Assembly: GCA_963629575.1 (NCBI GenBank)
Contig: CAVGIM010000045.1
Span: 1 to 25,492, forward strand
Direction: 5' to 3'
DNA length: 25,492 nt
DNA from: Hallerella sp963629575
Lineage (GTDB): Bacteria > Fibrobacterota > Fibrobacteria > Fibrobacterales > Fibrobacteraceae
A program made the position numbers and the translations under genes. Numbering within the stretch: the stretch's first letter is position 1; each line of letters opens with the position of its first letter. The notes beneath the pieces are model-generated. The model saw nothing but the letters and a program-made list of their open reading frames with translations, was not told the DNA's origin and searched no databases. Of the stretch, positions 1-6,671 are shown in pieces.

Positions 1-163
1 AGGTCACCTCTAAAAATTGCTTTGGTTAAGAAAATTTGAGTGAGACCAAGCGAAGGCAGGAATGAAAAGTGGCGAATACTCTCGGTATTTGCCACTTTGA
101 ATGACGAACCAGCGCGAAGCGTCGCAACCAAATTTTTGAAAATTGAATTTTTAGAGGTGACCT
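1..163. repeat. Dispersed terminal-inverted-repeat element, copy 1
   Basis: The stretch begins AGGTCACCTCTAAAAATT and ends with the inverse, AATTTTTAGAGGTGACCT, an exact 18-bp terminal inverted repeat. A second, shorter copy lies inverted at 6672-6794; outside a 39-bp insertion, the two are clearly similar along most of their length. There is no ORF, so it is a MITE-like or REP-like non-coding element. It ends 4 bases before the stop codon of the TauE/SafE gene. The left boundary coincides with the window edge, so a few bases of the element may be missing. Confidence 0.75.
66..98. repeat. Nested 33-nt hairpin inside copy 1
   Basis: Positions 66-79 (AAAGTGGCGAATAC) pair with 85-98 (GTATTTGCCACTTT) around the loop TCTCG, giving a 14-bp stem with one G-T pair. 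The hairpin is bracketed by two GAATGA hexamers (60-65 and 99-104). Copy 2 of the host element has a single GAATGA and no hairpin, so this looks like a discrete insertion with a 6-bp duplication. Confidence 0.65.
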
Positions 164-167
164 AGAA

Positions 168-902
168 TCAGGCCATCGCATAGATTACCGTTCCACTGAG
201 CGCCAAATACCCATAAACGCATCTTCGCAAAATTTTCGTCGAAATCTTATCAAAGACTTTGCCGCCTAGCCAGTTTCCGCCCAGAACAAACAGAAAACCG
301 ATGCAATAGGCAAACCCCACATGCCACGTCAAAAATCCATGATAACCTCTGGCAACACTCATCAGTAAATTTCCGGACAGAAGATAAGTTTGCATACAAG
401 CGATATAGGCGTTCTTATCCATTCCCAACACCATAAAATACAAAACGGCAGGAGGTCCCTGCATGGCAAAAAAGCCTCCCATCATCCCACTCAGTGTTCC
501 CATGGAAAGTTGCGTCTTCATATTGGGCTTCAGATGAATCTTGTCGTTGAAAAATAAAAAGTATAGACTGCCCAATACCAACAGGATGCCTAAAACTTTC
601 TTTATCTGGTGATCATCAATCCGGACCAGCAAAAAAATGCAAACGACGGACACCAGCATAAAACAGAGCAGCATCGGAAAAAAATTTCTCCACTGGATAA
701 AACGTCTCTTTTGAAGCACGACCATCAAGGAATTCGTTCCCGCCAACAATCCCGAAAGCATCGTCGCTTCTCCATAGCTAGGAAGCAAACAGGGAAAAAC
801 GGTCATCACGAAAATTCCAAAGCCAAAGCCTGTCACCCGTTGGATAAAGCTCCCCAAAAAGCAAAAGGCACAGAGCAAAGACAGACTTCCTAAAGAGAAC
901 AT
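168..902 (-). CDS. TauE/SafE (TSUP) family membrane transporter
   Basis: A 244-residue integral membrane protein, probably an anion exporter of the sulfite exporter TauE/SafE (TSUP, DUF81) family. The family motif of transmembrane segment 1 is visible near residues 24-38 (VTGFGFGIFVMTVFP). Its internal counterpart GGFFAMQGPPAVLYF begins the second half, as expected for the inverted duplication of the family. About seven or eight hydrophobic segments are apparent and the length is usual. The start codon follows the stop of the upstream EamA gene by one base (TAA-A-ATG), so the two are probably translated from one mRNA. Substrate cannot be read from the sequence. The stop codon sits almost against the inverted-repeat element at 1-163. 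Confidence 0.85.
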   Translation of the reverse strand: MFSLGSLSLLCAFCFLGSFIQRVTGFGFGIFVMTVFPCLLPSYGEATMLSGLLAGTNSLMVVLQKRRFIQWRNFFPMLLCFMLVSVVCIFLLVRIDDHQIKKVLGILLVLGSLYFLFFNDKIHLKPNMKTQLSMGTLSGMMGGFFAMQGPPAVLYFMVLGMDKNAYIACMQTYLLSGNLLMSVARGYHGFLTWHVGFAYCIGFLFVLGGNWLGGKVFDKISTKILRRCVYGYLALSGTVIYAMA

Positions 903-903
903 T

Positions 904-1323
904 TTACAAAACCATCAAAAGAGTTCCCGCCCCAATCAACAAACAGCCTACCAAGGATTTCCAGGTAAATGCTTCATGCAAAAAGACAAAGGCAAGGACG
1001 AGAGTAATCACGACACTCATTTTATCGACAGGTACCACCTTGGAAGCTTCGCCCAATTGGAGTGCCTTATAATAACAAAGCCAGGACGCCCCCGTAGCAA
1101 GTCCCGACAGAATCAAAAACAACCAGCTTTTTCTGGATATTTCTCCGATTCCCGCTCCTGCGTTGGTCACAAATACCACCAACCAGGACATTCCCAAAAC
1201 CACAACCGTTCGAATTGCAGTCGCCAAGTTCGAATTAACGTTTTCAATTCCTACTTTAGCCAAAATCGAAGTCAAGGCGGCAAACAGCGAAGAAAATACG
1301 GCAAATAAAATCCACATAGCCAA
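904..1323 (-). CDS. Single-domain EamA/DMT transporter
   Basis: A 139-residue membrane protein with one EamA (drug/metabolite transporter) repeat of five hydrophobic segments. Classical EamA transporters have two such repeats in about 300 residues; the one-domain 140-residue class is well known and works as a dimer or pair. Recognisable signatures are AKVGIENVNSNLATAIRT near residue 22, ASWLCYYKALQLGEAS in the middle and the closing segment FLHEAFTWKSLVGCLLIGAG. It is the first gene of a two-gene minus-strand operon with the TauE/SafE gene and is divergent from rsmG. A start two codons later (second Met) is equally possible. Substrate unknown. Confidence 0.85.
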   Translation of the reverse strand: MAMWILFAVFSSLFAALTSILAKVGIENVNSNLATAIRTVVVLGMSWLVVFVTNAGAGIGEISRKSWLFLILSGLATGASWLCYYKALQLGEASKVVPVDKMSVVITLVLAFVFLHEAFTWKSLVGCLLIGAGTLLMVL

Positions 1324-1337
1324 AATATAGAAAATTA

Positions 1338-2087
1338 ATGAAAACTCAAATTAAAACCAAACTAATTCACATTTTATCCAATACAATTTTCAGAAAGAGT
1401 GTTTCCGTCTCGGTGAAATATTCTAAATTGTTTCACGTGAAACATTTTCAAGATTCCAACCAAGAACAGCTCTTGCTAAAATTTCTCGCCGACAGGGAAA
1501 TCACCTTGTCCGAAGAAATGCTCGAAAAAATTTTTACCTATGTAGAATTGGTTATCCAGGGAAACGAACGGACCAACTTGATTTCCAGAAACGACATTCC
1601 CAAGTTTTTAACAAGACATATTGCCGATTCGCTCTATCCCTACATCGTTCTTTCGAAACAAAACTATTTGAAAAAGGGAATGATCTGGGCAGATATGGGG
1701 GCCGGGGGAGGCTGTCCCGTGTTTCCGCTCGCCATCGTCTGTCCCGAAATCCATTTTTTCGCATCGGAACCTCGCCACAAAAGAGTTCTCTTTCTCGAAG
1801 AAACAAAAAAATCCTTGGATTTAAAAAATCTTGAAGTGGTGGGAAAACGTTTCGAAACGTCGAACATTTCAAATTGCGACATCATCTCCTGTCGGGCTCT
1901 TTCCCGTTTTGAAGCGGATTACGAAAGGGCTTTGCCGGCTCTCAAGAAAAACGGTCTCTTCATTACGTTCAAAAGCAGAGAAATCGCAAAAGAATTAAAG
2001 AACATCCCGAATCTGCATCAAATTGACTACCGTCTTCCAAACGAAACTCAAGAATACTCATTACTCATGAAAGGAATCTATGGGTAA
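1338..2087 (+). CDS. rsmG: 16S rRNA (guanine-527-N7) methyltransferase RsmG
   Basis: RsmG (GidB) methylates N7 of G527 in 16S rRNA using S-adenosylmethionine. The homologous part starts near residue 40; NERTNLISRNDIP (76-88), LTRHIADSL (91-99), the SAM loop WADMGAGGGCP (117-127) and SCRALSRFE are family hallmarks. The SAM loop reads GAGGGCPVFP instead of the usual GxGxGxPGIP. The first 35-40 residues have no counterpart in typical RsmG (about 210 aa), and they cover a parS palindrome (residues 31-36, LFHVKH). The true start may therefore be TTG 1428, GTG 1437 or TTG 1476, although ATG 1338 has a TATAGA box 6 bases upstream. No start has a good ribosome binding site. The gene overlaps parA by 8 nt. 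Confidence 0.9.
   Translation: MKTQIKTKLIHILSNTIFRKSVSVSVKYSKLFHVKHFQDSNQEQLLLKFLADREITLSEEMLEKIFTYVELVIQGNERTNLISRNDIPKFLTRHIADSLYPYIVLSKQNYLKKGMIWADMGAGGGCPVFPLAIVCPEIHFFASEPRHKRVLFLEETKKSLDLKNLEVVGKRFETSNISNCDIISCRALSRFEADYERALPALKKNGLFITFKSREIAKELKNIPNLHQIDYRLPNETQEYSLLMKGIYG
1429..1444. promoter_or_regulatory. parS: parS centromere site
   Basis: TGTTTCACGTGAAACA is a perfect 16-bp palindrome and matches the conserved bacterial parS consensus (TGTTNCACGTGAAACA). It is the loading site for ParB, whose gene starts 1.4 kb downstream. It lies at the very 5' end of rsmG. I saw no second parS in the window. Confidence 0.93.
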
Positions 2088-2865
2088 AATAATCGCTATC
2101 TGCAACCAAAAGGGTGGAGTCGGAAAAACGACGACCGCGATCAACCTCGCCGCCAATTTTGCCGCCCTGGAAAAGAAAACCCTACTCATCGACATGGACC
2201 CGCAAGGCAACGCCTCACAGGGTTTGGGCTATCTGGAAACACAGGAAGAAGACATCCACGAAGCACTTGATTTGGCAGAAAGCCCGGACGCCGTCACGGA
2301 CGAAGCCCTCCAGAAGTTCATTCTGAAAACAGAACTGGATTATTTAAAAGTCATCACTTCCGGTCCGGACCTTTCCGTCATGGAGCTGGAACTTGTCAAT
2401 TCGATGAGCAGGGAACATCGCCTCGACAGAATCACGTCCGTTCTCAAAAAAGACTTTGACTTCATCATCATCGATTCGCCGCCCAGTCTAAACCTCTTGA
2501 CGCTCAATGTGCTGACGGCATCCGACAGCGTCCTGATTCCCGTACAGTGCGAATACTACGCCTTGCAAGGTCTTGCGGAGCTTTTCAACACCATCCGCCT
2601 GGTACAGAAAAACCTGAACAGCCGCCTGAACATCGAAGGCGCGCTTCTCACCATGTACGATGCAAGACTCAGCCTTTCGAGACAGGTTGCCGACGAAGTC
2701 CGCAGTGTCATTTCGGAACGCGTCTTCAAGATAATGATTCCTCGAAACGTCAAGCTAAGCGAAGCACCGTCACACGGGAAACCTGTCATTCTCTACGACG
2801 TAAAAAGTACCGGTGCGCAAGCCTACATGAAACTCGCCGAAGAAATCATCAACGGGGTAAAATAG
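2080..2865 (+). CDS. parA: Chromosome partitioning ATPase ParA (Soj)
   Basis: ParA is the Walker-type ATPase that binds DNA non-specifically and moves ParB-parS complexes. The 261-residue protein has the deviant Walker A motif KGGVGKTTT (residues 11-19), the Walker A' motif LLIDMDPQGN (35-44) and a Walker B region DFIIIDSPPSL. It has no N-terminal HTH extension, so it is of the chromosomal Soj type and not a plasmid P1-type ParA. The ATG lies inside the end of rsmG (8-nt overlap), and parB begins 2 nt after its stop, so rsmG-parA-parB are translationally linked. Third codon positions are rich in C and A on this strand, as in the rest of this operon. Confidence 0.96.
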   Translation: MGKIIAICNQKGGVGKTTTAINLAANFAALEKKTLLIDMDPQGNASQGLGYLETQEEDIHEALDLAESPDAVTDEALQKFILKTELDYLKVITSGPDLSVMELELVNSMSREHRLDRITSVLKKDFDFIIIDSPPSLNLLTLNVLTASDSVLIPVQCEYYALQGLAELFNTIRLVQKNLNSRLNIEGALLTMYDARLSLSRQVADEVRSVISERVFKIMIPRNVKLSEAPSHGKPVILYDVKSTGAQAYMKLAEEIINGVK

Positions 2866-2867
2866 CC

Positions 2868-3764
2868 ATGGGAAAAAAGTCAATGGGTCTTGGTCAGGGG
2901 CTTGCCTCCATCATGCAGAGCCACCAGAACAGGGAAAGCGAAATTCACCAGGACGAAAACGGCAACACGGTCCGGATAGAAAAGATAAATCTCGACCTGA
3001 TCGACTCGAATCCTTACCAGCCGCGAAAGGATTTCAGCGAAGAAGAACTGCAGGAACTGGCCAATACGCTCAAGGAACAAGGACTTATCCAGCCGATAAC
3101 CGTCCGAAAGTTTGATGGACGCTATCAAATCGTAAGCGGAGAAAGGCGTACCCGGGCGGCAAGAATTGCCGGATTTTCCACAATAGACGCCTATGTCCAC
3201 GATCTTCTTTCCGACAAGCAGATGGCGGAATGGTCGCTCATCGAAAACATCCAGCGTGTCGATTTGAACGCCATCGAAGTGGCAAAGTCCTACGAACAGC
3301 TGATTCGAGATTATGGCTATACCCATGACGATCTTTCCAGAAACCTCGGAAAGTCCAGATCGGCCATCACCAATTCGCTCCGTCTTTTAAAACTGCCGGA
3401 GCAGGTACAATCCTGGATTATCGAGGGAAAGCTGTCCCAGAGCGCTGCGCGGTCCCTTTTAAGTCCGGACATTGCCGATCCGGAATCCATCGCGCGCGAC
3501 ATCATCGAAAAAGGGATGAATGTCCGCCAAGTGGAAAACCTGGCAAAAGAGAAAAAACAAAAGGAAAAGACAGCTTCCGAAGCTTCGGAAAAGCCTCTCG
3601 ATCCGAACATTGTCGAATTTCTCCGAAAAATGGAAGAGTTTCTGGGAACCAGCGTAAAGCTTCAAAAAGCGTCCGACGACGCTTCCAAGGGAAAGCTAGT
3701 CATCGATTACTATTCCTTTGAAGACTTGACCCGAATTCAGGAAAGAATAGAAGGAATGAATTGA
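2868..3764 (+). CDS. parB: Chromosome partitioning protein ParB (Spo0J), CTPase
   Basis: ParB binds parS, hydrolyses CTP and slides as a clamp along DNA. The protein from ATG 2868 has 298 residues: NPYQPR (48-53), the CTP-binding arginine box GERRTRAAR (91-99), ENIQRVDLNAIE, and the HTH region DLSRNLGKSRSAITNSLRLLKLP. The C-terminal dimerisation segment is present. A longer open frame extends upstream into parA in another frame, but homology starts only at MGKKSMGLGQGL, the standard ParB N-terminus that contacts ParA, so 2868 is chosen. Its stop TGA overlaps the TTG start of the M23 gene. Confidence 0.96.
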   Translation: MGKKSMGLGQGLASIMQSHQNRESEIHQDENGNTVRIEKINLDLIDSNPYQPRKDFSEEELQELANTLKEQGLIQPITVRKFDGRYQIVSGERRTRAARIAGFSTIDAYVHDLLSDKQMAEWSLIENIQRVDLNAIEVAKSYEQLIRDYGYTHDDLSRNLGKSRSAITNSLRLLKLPEQVQSWIIEGKLSQSAARSLLSPDIADPESIARDIIEKGMNVRQVENLAKEKKQKEKTASEASEKPLDPNIVEFLRKMEEFLGTSVKLQKASDDASKGKLVIDYYSFEDLTRIQERIEGMN

Positions 3765-4558
3765 AAAACCGTTACCACATCATCCAGATTATTCCGTCCG
3801 ACGCGGGAAAGACCGTTTCCTTCAAGCTCCACGCCTTGACCTGGAAAGTGTTCGTGTTTCTTGTTTTCGCTATCTTCCTCTTAGGCGGATTTCTTATCTA
3901 CAAAATCGCCACGATAAACGCGATGCTCGTCAGTTCGCGGGAAATTCACGCGCAAAACGAGCTCTTGCTTCAAAAGCAAAAGGAATACGAGCTGTTTTTC
4001 TCGGAACTGGACTCCATTTCGACAATGGAACGTCAAATCAAGAACATTCTCGGAACGTTTTACGAAACGGATTCGACAAGACTTTCCGAAATCATCGAAA
4101 AGAATCGCTTCGATTTTGCCCCTCTTGCCAAAAATCGCTTCCATGCGGAACTTGCGGGCTACTCGGAACAGGAAAAGCGGCAAAACTGGTCCCAGATTCC
4201 GAGCATCATTCCCACCATCGGCATCATCAGCAAGCATTATTCGGCAGAAGAAAGCCACCTCGGAATCGACATTTCCGCGAAACTCGACGAACCGGTCTTC
4301 GCCACAGCGGACGGCAAGGTTCTTTCCGTTTCGAAAGTGAAAGACCGCGGTCTCAACATGCAGATCGATCACGGAAACGGCTATGTCTCCAGCTATTCCC
4401 ATCTCCAAAAGACCTATGTAAGGAAAAGCGCGGTAGTCAAGAAAGGCGAAGCGATTGGAACGGTCGGCACGTCGGGAAATTCAACGGGACCGCACATCCA
4501 CTACGAAATCACCAAGGATGGCGAATCCATCGACCCTGAACTTTTCATCGAGGAGTAA
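3761..4558 (+). CDS. Membrane-anchored M23 (LytM-type) peptidoglycan endopeptidase
   Basis: The 265-residue protein has a short cytoplasmic N-terminus, one transmembrane helix (about 28-49), a periplasmic coiled-coil-like stretch (50-100) and a C-terminal M23 domain. The zinc ligands are visible: H166 and D170 in HLGID, H247 in HIHYE; H214 and H245 are the expected catalytic histidines. It should cleave peptide cross-links in peptidoglycan. The start is TTG 3761, read from AATTGA where parB stops, a 4-nt overlap. The bactofilin gene follows 2 nt after its stop. This TM-M23 protein next to a bactofilin resembles the LmdC/BacA pair known from other bacteria, where the peptidase tail binds the bactofilin filament; a role in cell shape is inferred. 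Confidence 0.93.
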   Translation: MKNRYHIIQIIPSDAGKTVSFKLHALTWKVFVFLVFAIFLLGGFLIYKIATINAMLVSSREIHAQNELLLQKQKEYELFFSELDSISTMERQIKNILGTFYETDSTRLSEIIEKNRFDFAPLAKNRFHAELAGYSEQEKRQNWSQIPSIIPTIGIISKHYSAEESHLGIDISAKLDEPVFATADGKVLSVSKVKDRGLNMQIDHGNGYVSSYSHLQKTYVRKSAVVKKGEAIGTVGTSGNSTGPHIHYEITKDGESIDPELFIEE

Positions 4559-4560
4559 AC

Positions 4561-4917
4561 ATGGCAAAAGAAAACGATAGCCAATTCACGCAGATTAGCC
4601 CTTCCATGAATATCACGGGAGATCTTTCCGGTTCGAGCGATTTGCGAGTTGCCGGGAACATCAAGGGAAACATTTCCACGACCGGCGATATCGTCATCGA
4701 AAATTCCGGCTACATCGAAGGAACCATCAAGACGAAGAACGCGACTGTCGCAGGGAAAGTTTCCGGAGACATCGATTGCAGCGAAAAGCTGGTTCTAGAA
4801 TCCAAGTCGCTAGTCATCGGAAACATCCGGACCAAATTGCTAGTCATCGAATGCGGCGCAAGGCTAAAGGGAAATTGTGAAGTATCGGTCGAAGACAAGG
4901 AAATCAAGAAGTCCTGA
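4561..4917 (+). CDS. Bactofilin
   Basis: A 118-residue bactofilin (DUF583), a small beta-helix protein that polymerises without nucleotides. The domain runs from about residue 14 to 108 and shows the repeating pattern of short beta rungs such as ITGDLSGSSDLRVAGNIKGN, each with Gly and alternating hydrophobic residues. The N-terminus is short and polar and the C-terminus is charged. It is the last gene of the rsmG-parA-parB-M23 operon and is immediately followed by a terminator whose loop contains its stop codon. In Myxococcus, bactofilins organise ParABS, and in many bacteria they pair with M23 enzymes; both partners are present here. Confidence 0.93.
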   Translation: MAKENDSQFTQISPSMNITGDLSGSSDLRVAGNIKGNISTTGDIVIENSGYIEGTIKTKNATVAGKVSGDIDCSEKLVLESKSLVIGNIRTKLLVIECGARLKGNCEVSVEDKEIKKS

Positions 4918-4932
4918 CGGGCTTCTTTTTTT
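4906..4932 (+). terminator. Intrinsic terminator of the parAB-bactofilin operon
   Basis: AGAAGTCC (4907-4914) pairs with GGGCTTCT (4919-4926) around a TGAC loop, extended by A4906-T4927, followed by an uninterrupted T run to 4932. The bactofilin stop codon TGA lies in the loop. Confidence 0.88.
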
Positions 4933-4933
4933 A

Positions 4934-5265
4934 TGCACCGCCCTCTTTAAATATTTCCCTTATTTATATAAAAGAAAATGAAAATGACAGGGGGGATATG
5001 TGGAAAGATTGGGAAATAACGCATACAACTGTTTGATTTTTAACAAGATACAAAAACAGTGGACAAGTTTTCTGTTTTGATAATCACCAGACTTGTTCAC
5101 AGGATTCAACGTTGAAAACTCGGCTTGGAACTTTTGTCAACATCTATAAAGAAAGGTTCCACAAAGCGGTGTTGAATCCCGGTTTTCAACGGATTATTTG
5201 TCCCCATGTGGATAATTTTGTTGAATTGATTGCTATCACATTGAAATGGAAAGAGTTAAAAAGGA
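4934..5265. other. oriC: Putative replication origin (oriC)
   Basis: This non-coding stretch has an AT-rich block (4947-4985) next to a cluster of DnaA-box-like nonamers: a perfect TTATCCACA on the minus strand (5207-5215), TTGTTCACA (5093-5101), TTGTCCACT minus strand (5058-5066), TTGTCCCCA (5198-5206), TTGTCAACA (5134-5142) and CTTTCCACA minus strand (4999-5007). A perfect palindrome TTCAACGTTGAA lies at 5105-5116. No ORF is convincing. The position beside parABS and rsmG, which are commonly near oriC, and the change of coding-strand base composition across it support an origin. dnaA itself is not in the window, so this remains a hypothesis. Confidence 0.6.
5207..5215 (-). promoter_or_regulatory. 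Consensus DnaA box
   Basis: TGTGGATAA on the plus strand is the exact complement of the consensus DnaA box TTATCCACA. It overlaps the edge of the degenerate box TTGTCCCCA at 5198-5206, separated by one base-step from it. Confidence 0.7.
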
Positions 5266-5294
5266 TTTCAAAAAGTGGGAACTTTATGTAGATT
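5266..5294 (+). promoter_or_regulatory. Promoter of the phosphoesterase gene, probably leaderless
   Basis: TTTCAA (5266-5271), a 17-nt spacer and TAGATT (5289-5294) lie directly before the ATG at 5301. With six bases between the -10 box and the ATG, transcription would start at or next to the start codon. No Shine-Dalgarno sequence is seen. Confidence 0.4.
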
Positions 5295-5300
5295 TGTGGT

Positions 5301-6071
5301 ATGGGACTGGAAAACGCATCGTTTCGGGTTGGACAGATTTCCGATATCCACCTTGTCGCCGGAAAATCCGGAAAGGACGGTTTGGATTCCGTCGAAAGTT
5401 TTGAAACCGTACTTTCCGATGCCAAAAGCCAGAATCTCGATCTGCTCGTTTTTAGCGGAGACTTGACCGAGGACAGTTCAAGGGAAGAGTACGAGCTTTT
5501 TTTCGGTATGGTGAAAAGCTACGACAAGCCGTGGTGCGCGATTCCCGGAAATCACGACAATTCAATTGACTTTTCGAAATATTCTCCTCTCCCTTTGGAA
5601 TTTTCGGAAGGAGAAATTTTCTACAGAAGGACGGTAAACGGTTTTCCGTTTTTCTTTCTCGACAGTTCGACGGGCATCGTTTCGAAGCGCCAACTGGAAT
5701 GGCTGAAAAGCGAAGCGAAAAAGGAAGAGGGGGAAGTTTTTCTCTTCGTGCACCACCCGCCTTGTCTGTGCGGGCATCTTTTCATGGATTCGCGCTATGC
5801 GCTGAAAAACTGGAGAGAAGTCGGCGAGACTCTTGACGGCATCGGAAATCTCCATTCGATTTTCGTGGGACATTACCATTCCGGAATGACGATTGACCGT
5901 GGAGCGGGCCAGACGGTCTATGTGACGCCCTCGACGCAGATGCAGCTGGATCCGGAATCTTCCGAATTTCGCGTTTTGAATCGAATCCCCGGTTGGCGCC
6001 TTATCGAATATTCCGATGGAAAGCTTTTCACGGAACTGCGGTTTCTCGGAGAAAATTTTGACAAAAGATGA
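5301..6071 (+). CDS. Calcineurin-like metallophosphoesterase (CpdA-like)
   Basis: A 256-residue class III metallophosphoesterase with all the metal-binding motifs: D15-x-H17 (SDIH), GD54 (SGDLTED), GNHD (83-86), HH (151-152, FVHHPP) and GHYH (190-193). This order and the DIH/GNHD/GHxH set are those of the CpdA/3',5'-cyclic-nucleotide phosphodiesterase group, but related enzymes act on other phosphodiesters, so the substrate is not assigned. No signal peptide, so cytoplasmic. It is the first gene to the right of the putative origin and has its own short promoter region; it lies in the strand with T and G enriched relative to the left-hand operon. Confidence 0.85.
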   Translation: MGLENASFRVGQISDIHLVAGKSGKDGLDSVESFETVLSDAKSQNLDLLVFSGDLTEDSSREEYELFFGMVKSYDKPWCAIPGNHDNSIDFSKYSPLPLEFSEGEIFYRRTVNGFPFFFLDSSTGIVSKRQLEWLKSEAKKEEGEVFLFVHHPPCLCGHLFMDSRYALKNWREVGETLDGIGNLHSIFVGHYHSGMTIDRGAGQTVYVTPSTQMQLDPESSEFRVLNRIPGWRLIEYSDGKLFTELRFLGENFDKR

Positions 6072-6090
6072 TTTATTTTCGCGCCATCCC

Positions 6091-6119
6091 TTGAATTCTT
6101 TTGGAAATTTGTTTAAATT
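6091..6119 (+). promoter_or_regulatory. Promoter of the tRNA gene
   Basis: TTGAAT (6091-6096), 17-nt spacer, TAAATT (6114-6119), ending 10 bases before the first tRNA base. The transcript probably continues into the lipoprotein gene, since no terminator separates them. Confidence 0.6.
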
Positions 6120-6129
6120 AGGCTCATCT

Positions 6130-6202
6130 GGCGGTTTAGCTCAGTCGGTAGAGCAACGGAATCATAATCCGTGTGTCTGTGGTTCGATCCCACAAACCGC
6201 TA
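6130..6202 (+). tRNA. tRNA-Met (CAT), elongator type
   Basis: A complete cloverleaf: acceptor GGCGGTT (6130-6136) with AACCGCT (6195-6201; G1-T72 wobble), D stem GCTC/GAGC, anticodon stem ACGGA/TCCGT, loop ATCATAA with anticodon CAT at 6163-6165, T stem TGTGG/CCACA with loop TTCGATC. Discriminator A6202; CCA is not encoded. It lacks the unpaired first position and three G-C anticodon-stem pairs of an initiator tRNA. Ile2 (lysidine-modified CAT) cannot be excluded from sequence alone. Confidence 0.93.
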
Positions 6203-6227
6203 TTATCTCTTCTGGAAGGAGCCACAA

Positions 6228-6659
6228 TTGAAACAAAAGTTCTTCACGTTTGTATTCGCAGTGGCTTCTTTTTTTGTATTGGCCGGTTGCGGTGCGGACC
6301 AGTCGGAATCCCTGACGCCGTCTCTCCCCAGGCAGGACGCTAAAAAGCAAATCGCTCCGCTTTCCGTCGCCAAGTTTGTCACCCCCAATACAAGCGTTAT
6401 CGACGAGAAGAAGGCGAACCAGTATCTGAACGCTGTCGCCGCGCTTGTCATGCTCGGAGAAGAATGGTCGCTGAAAATAGAACAGGCCCATGGCGACGAA
6501 AAGATTCTGATTCTTCAGAATTACGAGAAGGCGAAGGAACAGGTTTGCGTTCGGGTAGGGCTTTCGGGACTGGAAGAGTTCAATTGGATAACGAATGTGG
6601 CCTTGAAAGATTCCGAAAATGCCGAAGTTCTCGCCAAGGTCGGGATCAAGGCAAATTGA
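6228..6659 (+). CDS. Small lipoprotein of unknown function
   Basis: A 143-residue predicted lipoprotein. The signal peptide MKQKFFTFVFAVASFFVLAGC has a clear lipobox LAGC with the lipidated Cys at residue 21, followed by a polar linker and a mostly helical region (about 60-140). The start is TTG 6228: a strong ribosome binding site GGAAGGAG (6214-6221) lies 6 bases upstream, and earlier in-frame codons fall inside the tRNA. It lies 25 nt after the tRNA with no terminator between, so they are probably cotranscribed. I do not recognise the family. A weak hairpin with a T run at 6646-6666 may end it. Confidence 0.8.
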   Translation: MKQKFFTFVFAVASFFVLAGCGADQSESLTPSLPRQDAKKQIAPLSVAKFVTPNTSVIDEKKANQYLNAVAALVMLGEEWSLKIEQAHGDEKILILQNYEKAKEQVCVRVGLSGLEEFNWITNVALKDSENAEVLAKVGIKAN

Positions 6660-6671
6660 TTTTTTTGATTT

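Noticed and set aside
2547..2867. Upstream extension of parB into parA
   Set aside because: The extra residues are an out-of-frame reading of parA; ParB homology begins at 2868.
6130..6202. Initiator tRNA-fMet
   Set aside because: Has a 1-72 pair and lacks the three consecutive G-C pairs in the anticodon stem, so elongator (or possibly Ile2) is preferred.
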